A stretch of DNA of 64,000 bases from Brachypterus glaber (taxonomy: Eukaryota; Arthropoda; Insecta; Coleoptera; Kateretidae), in the NCBI GenBank assembly GCA_958510825.1, contig OY294050.1, positions 4,317,340-4,381,339 on the forward strand, read 5' to 3'. The position numbers and the translations under genes were made by a program. Position 1 is the first letter of the stretch, and each line of letters opens with the position of its first letter. Below, one piece after another: positions 60,320 through 64,000 of the stretch. The notes under the pieces were generated by a model. It did no database searches, was not told where the DNA came from, and saw only the letters and a list, made by a program, of their open reading frames with translations.

Positions 60320-61171
60320 ATTATTCTACTGTCATACCAAAATTTTTGAAAAAACAAATCTTATTTAATAAATTATTTTTATAAATTCTCATTTAATCAA
60401 AAATTTAGATACGACATACGTCAAGTGTACTTTTTAAATACTGTATCCCCTTGGCCCCAAAATTATTTTGTGTAAAATTTCTATAAAATTTCGCGACTTA
60501 CTTTTCCTGAACTAATGTTCGAGTAAAAAAATCAGACGTTACGCCATAATTGGACAGCATACAATATTTGCAACCAGTTAGTTGCAAATCTTATCTGCTT
60601 GGTACTGCAGTGTGCAATAATAATAGCTAGCAGCAAACAGTGCGGTACTTTGTAGGAATAGTTGGTACTATTAAAAAAAAATACAATTTTAAAAAATAGT
60701 AATAAAAAAAATAAAGTAAATGAACTACATGTAGCGTATTTGGCTTTTGTCACATTAATACCCAAGTTGAAATTGTGGCAAGTAAAATTAGATTACATGA
60801 CTAGACTAAACATACCAAACTAGCTATAAGTTTAGAACTCTTTAATATAAACTCTTAAAATTTGTGGAGCGCTTTTCTCAAACGCTATTATATACCGAAT
60901 TAAAGATATTTATATTACACAATTTAAAAGTTATATCGATGTTAGTAATTCACTAGTAGGCAATTTTGACACACTCAAATCAGTTTAACTGTAACGATTT
61001 AGTAAATAGAATAAAAAATTAACCTTGGCACCCTAAGCAAATGGACTAGCAGAGAGTTCTGTCAGACTCGATAAACGTAAATATTATAAAATTTCAATCG
61101 TTTTTCTACAGAAACTAAGATAAAAACCGTGTATTAAAAAACAGGCTCTCATCACACGTGTGATATATAGT
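60320..61171. other. no feature seen
   Basis: AT-rich, without a recognisable gene or repeat border. Confidence 0.45.
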
Positions 61172-61608
61172 TATTTGCGCTCCTAATAGAGGTAAGTGAA
61201 TTTTTCTGTGTAAGGTCGTATTTTGTGGACCGAAGCGGAGCTGAGGTCCATAAAAACGACCGAAGACAGAAAAAACATACCTACGTGTAGCGCATTACGT
61301 TTTTCTCTCTACCAAGGACTTCAAATCTTGTTTTATTAATAATATTTTTGACATTTATATGTGTAACAATTCAAGAAATCATTTTTTTATAGAATCACTC
61401 TATAAAATTAGAAATAGTATTCTTGTGTCTACATGTAAATGTTGCACACTTAGTGTCCTTGAGCAGTAAATCGTTTTTTCTGTCTTTAGTTACGGTTTTG
61501 TTTGTATTGATTTGATCTATCACTAAGTGTGCTCAATATAGTACTTTCCATTACTGTCGACTTTTTTATTAAGTAATGTCAACTTACCTAATTGGTAGTG
61601 AGAAAAGG
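61172..61608. repeat. repeat family GAGGTAAGT, copy 3
   Basis: The third copy, beginning CTCCTAATAGAGGTAAGTGA and ending GTCAACTTACCTAATTGGTA. Relative to the other copies it lacks part of the segment around the GTCCCCC motif (near 61435). Confidence 0.8.
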
Positions 61609-62569
61609 ACTATTCTTTGGTGACAAGTATGGTTAATTTTTAATCGTACGCCGCTGGTTGCCTAAATAACACACGTTTTGTTGCATTTCCTCTTCGTGTA
61701 CACAATAGAAATCCTTGGTTTACAATGCCACACAAGCAGTGTTGAGTAACATTATCAGAATAGTTTACTATCCGATCTAGCTGCGCGTTATAGGAAAAAA
61801 AATAGACTTAACCTACAAAATACAATGTTTGAAATTACCTATTTTAAATTATAAAATGTAAATAGAATAGTTGACATTATTTAGGGTCTTTTAAGAAACA
61901 AAAATACAGAACTGTTGATAACTTATAGAGTGTATAGAAAGTATACACTTATTAACAGTTTTTTAATTTTGTTTTTTACTTGTCCGGGATATTCGTAGTT
62001 AAAATTGAGGGACAATCGAGGATTATAACCTAAACAGCAATCAAATCTTTTTGATTTTGTAGAGGCCTATCCAATTTTAAACGAAATCTTCCCAGGAATA
62101 AGAGAAATAGTTATAGTCTTTATACCGATATGTGCATGTCAAGTATTTATGGATGACCCGATTAGCTATCAGTCCTAATATAATATTATAGGTCTTCGAT
62201 TCTTCCTATCCTGTGCCAATTCCCTCATTTCATGTCCCTAAGTGTTCATTAAATTATAATACACTGTAAAGTTCTTCCCAAGTAAGTACAAAATAATTAA
62301 TTATAAAAATCAACAATGTCATGTTTGAAAAGATAAGTAATTTTAGATTAAAATGAATAGACGGATTTTTGAACGGTGAATTAAACGCATAAAAGATGAC
62401 GATCGAGGGTGGCTTGTAGGGGGACAGAAAGTCCAGCAGATGTTCGAATATTGCCTTTGTATGGAATAAAATCAATGGGGGTAAATAATATACAATATGT
62501 GACGAAAATGTTGGTCTTTAAGAACAGGTTACCAATATTTTTAATGTTTCGTTTCTTATTCTCTAAAAA

Positions 62570-62770
62570 ATGTTTTTTGTAGACTTCAAAAGAGCTTTTG
62601 AAAGTATCAAACTTAAATCGTTCGGAATTGAAGGAAATGTTTTAGACTGGTTAACGTTTTTAATCAATATTAATATTGTTTTTCTGGACTTCAGAAGGCA
62701 TTTGAAACTATCAAACATAAACGCATTCGAAAGAAAGGTTTTAGGACTTTTTAATATATTTTTTAACACG
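62570..62770 (+). pseudogene. decayed reverse transcriptase fragments in tandem
   Basis: The plus frame FFVDFKRAFESIK...FGIEGNVLDWL resembles the RT palm region of non-LTR elements (LDFKKAFD, then LGIKGNVLKW). A second, partly frame-shifted version starts at 62685 (CTGGACTTCAGAAGGCATTT, expected LDF-KAFETIKHKRI). The GC content is low and the rest of the polyprotein is missing, so this is an old relic. Confidence 0.55.
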
Positions 62771-64000
62771 TAGATGTTTCAGTTTAGTATTTTTCAGTGA
62801 TTATAATAATTCCTAAGTTGGACTTTTTCTTAAGGAAACTGATTTTAAAACTATATATTCACTGTGTTCACCTAGCATGGCTATTTCTCCGAAAGATTAA
62901 GTCATTCGAAAAAAATTCAATAGAATTATTTTATACAAAGAAACTTGTTTATAGACTTTTTTTTAAATCCCAGTGCAATTTTTGTCTACGAATATATATT
63001 TATCACAAAAAAGAGCTCAATACACATTTATTAATGTAAATTTATTTGTGTAATTTCACATAACCTCATACACATAGACGATTTATGTAAATTTGACGTC
63101 ATAATAAATTTTGTGATTGTCTTTGTTGCAATGCAATGCAATGACACAGTGCTGTGAATGAGAATTCTCTGTGAAATAATAGTATATTAAAGTACTAGTT
63201 TCATAACATACGTTTTTAGTACAAGTTTTCTAATTGTAAGATTATGGTATACTATAATTTAAACCTCTGGTATATTTCAATGGGCGCCAAATCTACAGGT
63301 GCACCTGTATGTTACTTTCATTTAAACTGACATTCAAAACCTAAAACCCGTGTTCCATCTTCGGATTATCTATAATCAGATACGTCGATAGTCAGATGTT
63401 TTTACATCTTACATTACTTTTGTCTTTATTTCTTTGTATAAAATGAGGTTAAGGTGCAACATATTGTTTGGTCTCATCTAGAAATCTACCATGTAATTTT
63501 ACATATAATTCACAGAAACAGTATTATATTATTACACTGGTTTACAAGGCTTTAACGATTACATTACATGTTTGTTTAACCTGGTACTCTATACCCCTGT
63601 CCATGACTTGTGTGGGCTAGTAGTAGCTGAAATGATGAAAAACTGTTTAAGTTAATTTTTTAATTTTGATCAAAATAATTATTCGTTAACAATTTTTGTA
63701 TTATTGTAAAAGTGAACAGTGCTAACGTACTAAATGCCTTAGTCTTAAAAAAAGTTACGTTTTTTTGTTTATCTGAACATCAACATAACATTTGGAATGT
63801 TTAATAAATATACTGTACAATATTAATTAAATGTATTTATTTAACACTACGGCTTAAAAGCCTCTTAAAACATTTCTATGGAAAAAGCCACATTAAATTT
63901 CTAGTCTGGGGTCACACTGTCCCATGGGACTGCAGGCCTTAGGTTACTATAGGTGTATATAGTATAAAGTTGGAGCTGCTCGATTGCTTTACAATATTAT
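62771..64000. other. gene-free stretch
   Basis: AT-rich. Apart from the partial foldback at 63180-63254, no gene, RNA or clear repeat border was seen. Confidence 0.45.
63180..63254. repeat. partial copy of the TAGTATATTAAAG foldback
   Basis: TAGTATATTAAAGTACTAGT and TTTCATAACATACGTTTTTA match the ends at 10528 and 15759; it closes with TATGGTATACTA. Confidence 0.65.

Overview
This is a window of AT-rich animal nuclear DNA, almost certainly from an insect; I cannot name the species. The main evidence is one clearly recognisable gene on the minus strand, the ortholog of Drosophila jing / vertebrate AEBP2, with canonical GT-AG introns. It sits in a dense mosaic of short foldback DNA transposons (MITEs), a tRNA-derived SINE and relics of non-LTR retrotransposons. 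I found no prokaryotic-style genes and no CRISPR array. Most short open frames in the window are chance products of transposon repeats.

Layout. 1-20,000: downstream of jing. No host gene was recognised. It holds many foldback elements, several nested, and a 5'-truncated non-LTR retrotransposon at 14,401-15,299. 20,300-20,610: a possible small plus-strand 5' exon pair ending in an ATG placed directly on a splice donor. 22,001-28,639: the five 3' coding exons of jing, joining into 761 residues with three C2H2 zinc fingers and the conserved AEBP2 C-terminal domain. Its introns hold a hAT-type MITE, another foldback and a tRNA-like SINE head. 28,640-64,000: upstream of these exons. No further jing exon was recognised, so this is either a very long 5' intron or upstream intergenic DNA. 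It holds a 4.6-kb tandem array (20 copies of a ~229-bp unit, 31,184-35,758), a 44-bp perfect palindrome, a 279-bp near-perfect inverted repeat, a 656-bp SINE with 13-bp target duplications, many MITEs and a decayed reverse transcriptase fragment.

How the parts relate. jing is the only gene whose function can be stated: a zinc-finger cofactor of Polycomb Repressive Complex 2. The rest is best read as a transposon chronology. Insertions inside other repeats (10,621-10,810; 14,401-15,299; 17,842-18,199; ~6,565-6,995) give relative ages. The tandem array seems to have grown out of one arm of a locally common foldback family. The strongest leads for something undescribed are that array and its two-unit alternation, a hairpin cassette that is present or absent between copies of one repeat family, a foldback packed with small ATATCCAGTGGAT palindromes, and a PCNA-binding-like (PIP-box) motif in the jing protein.
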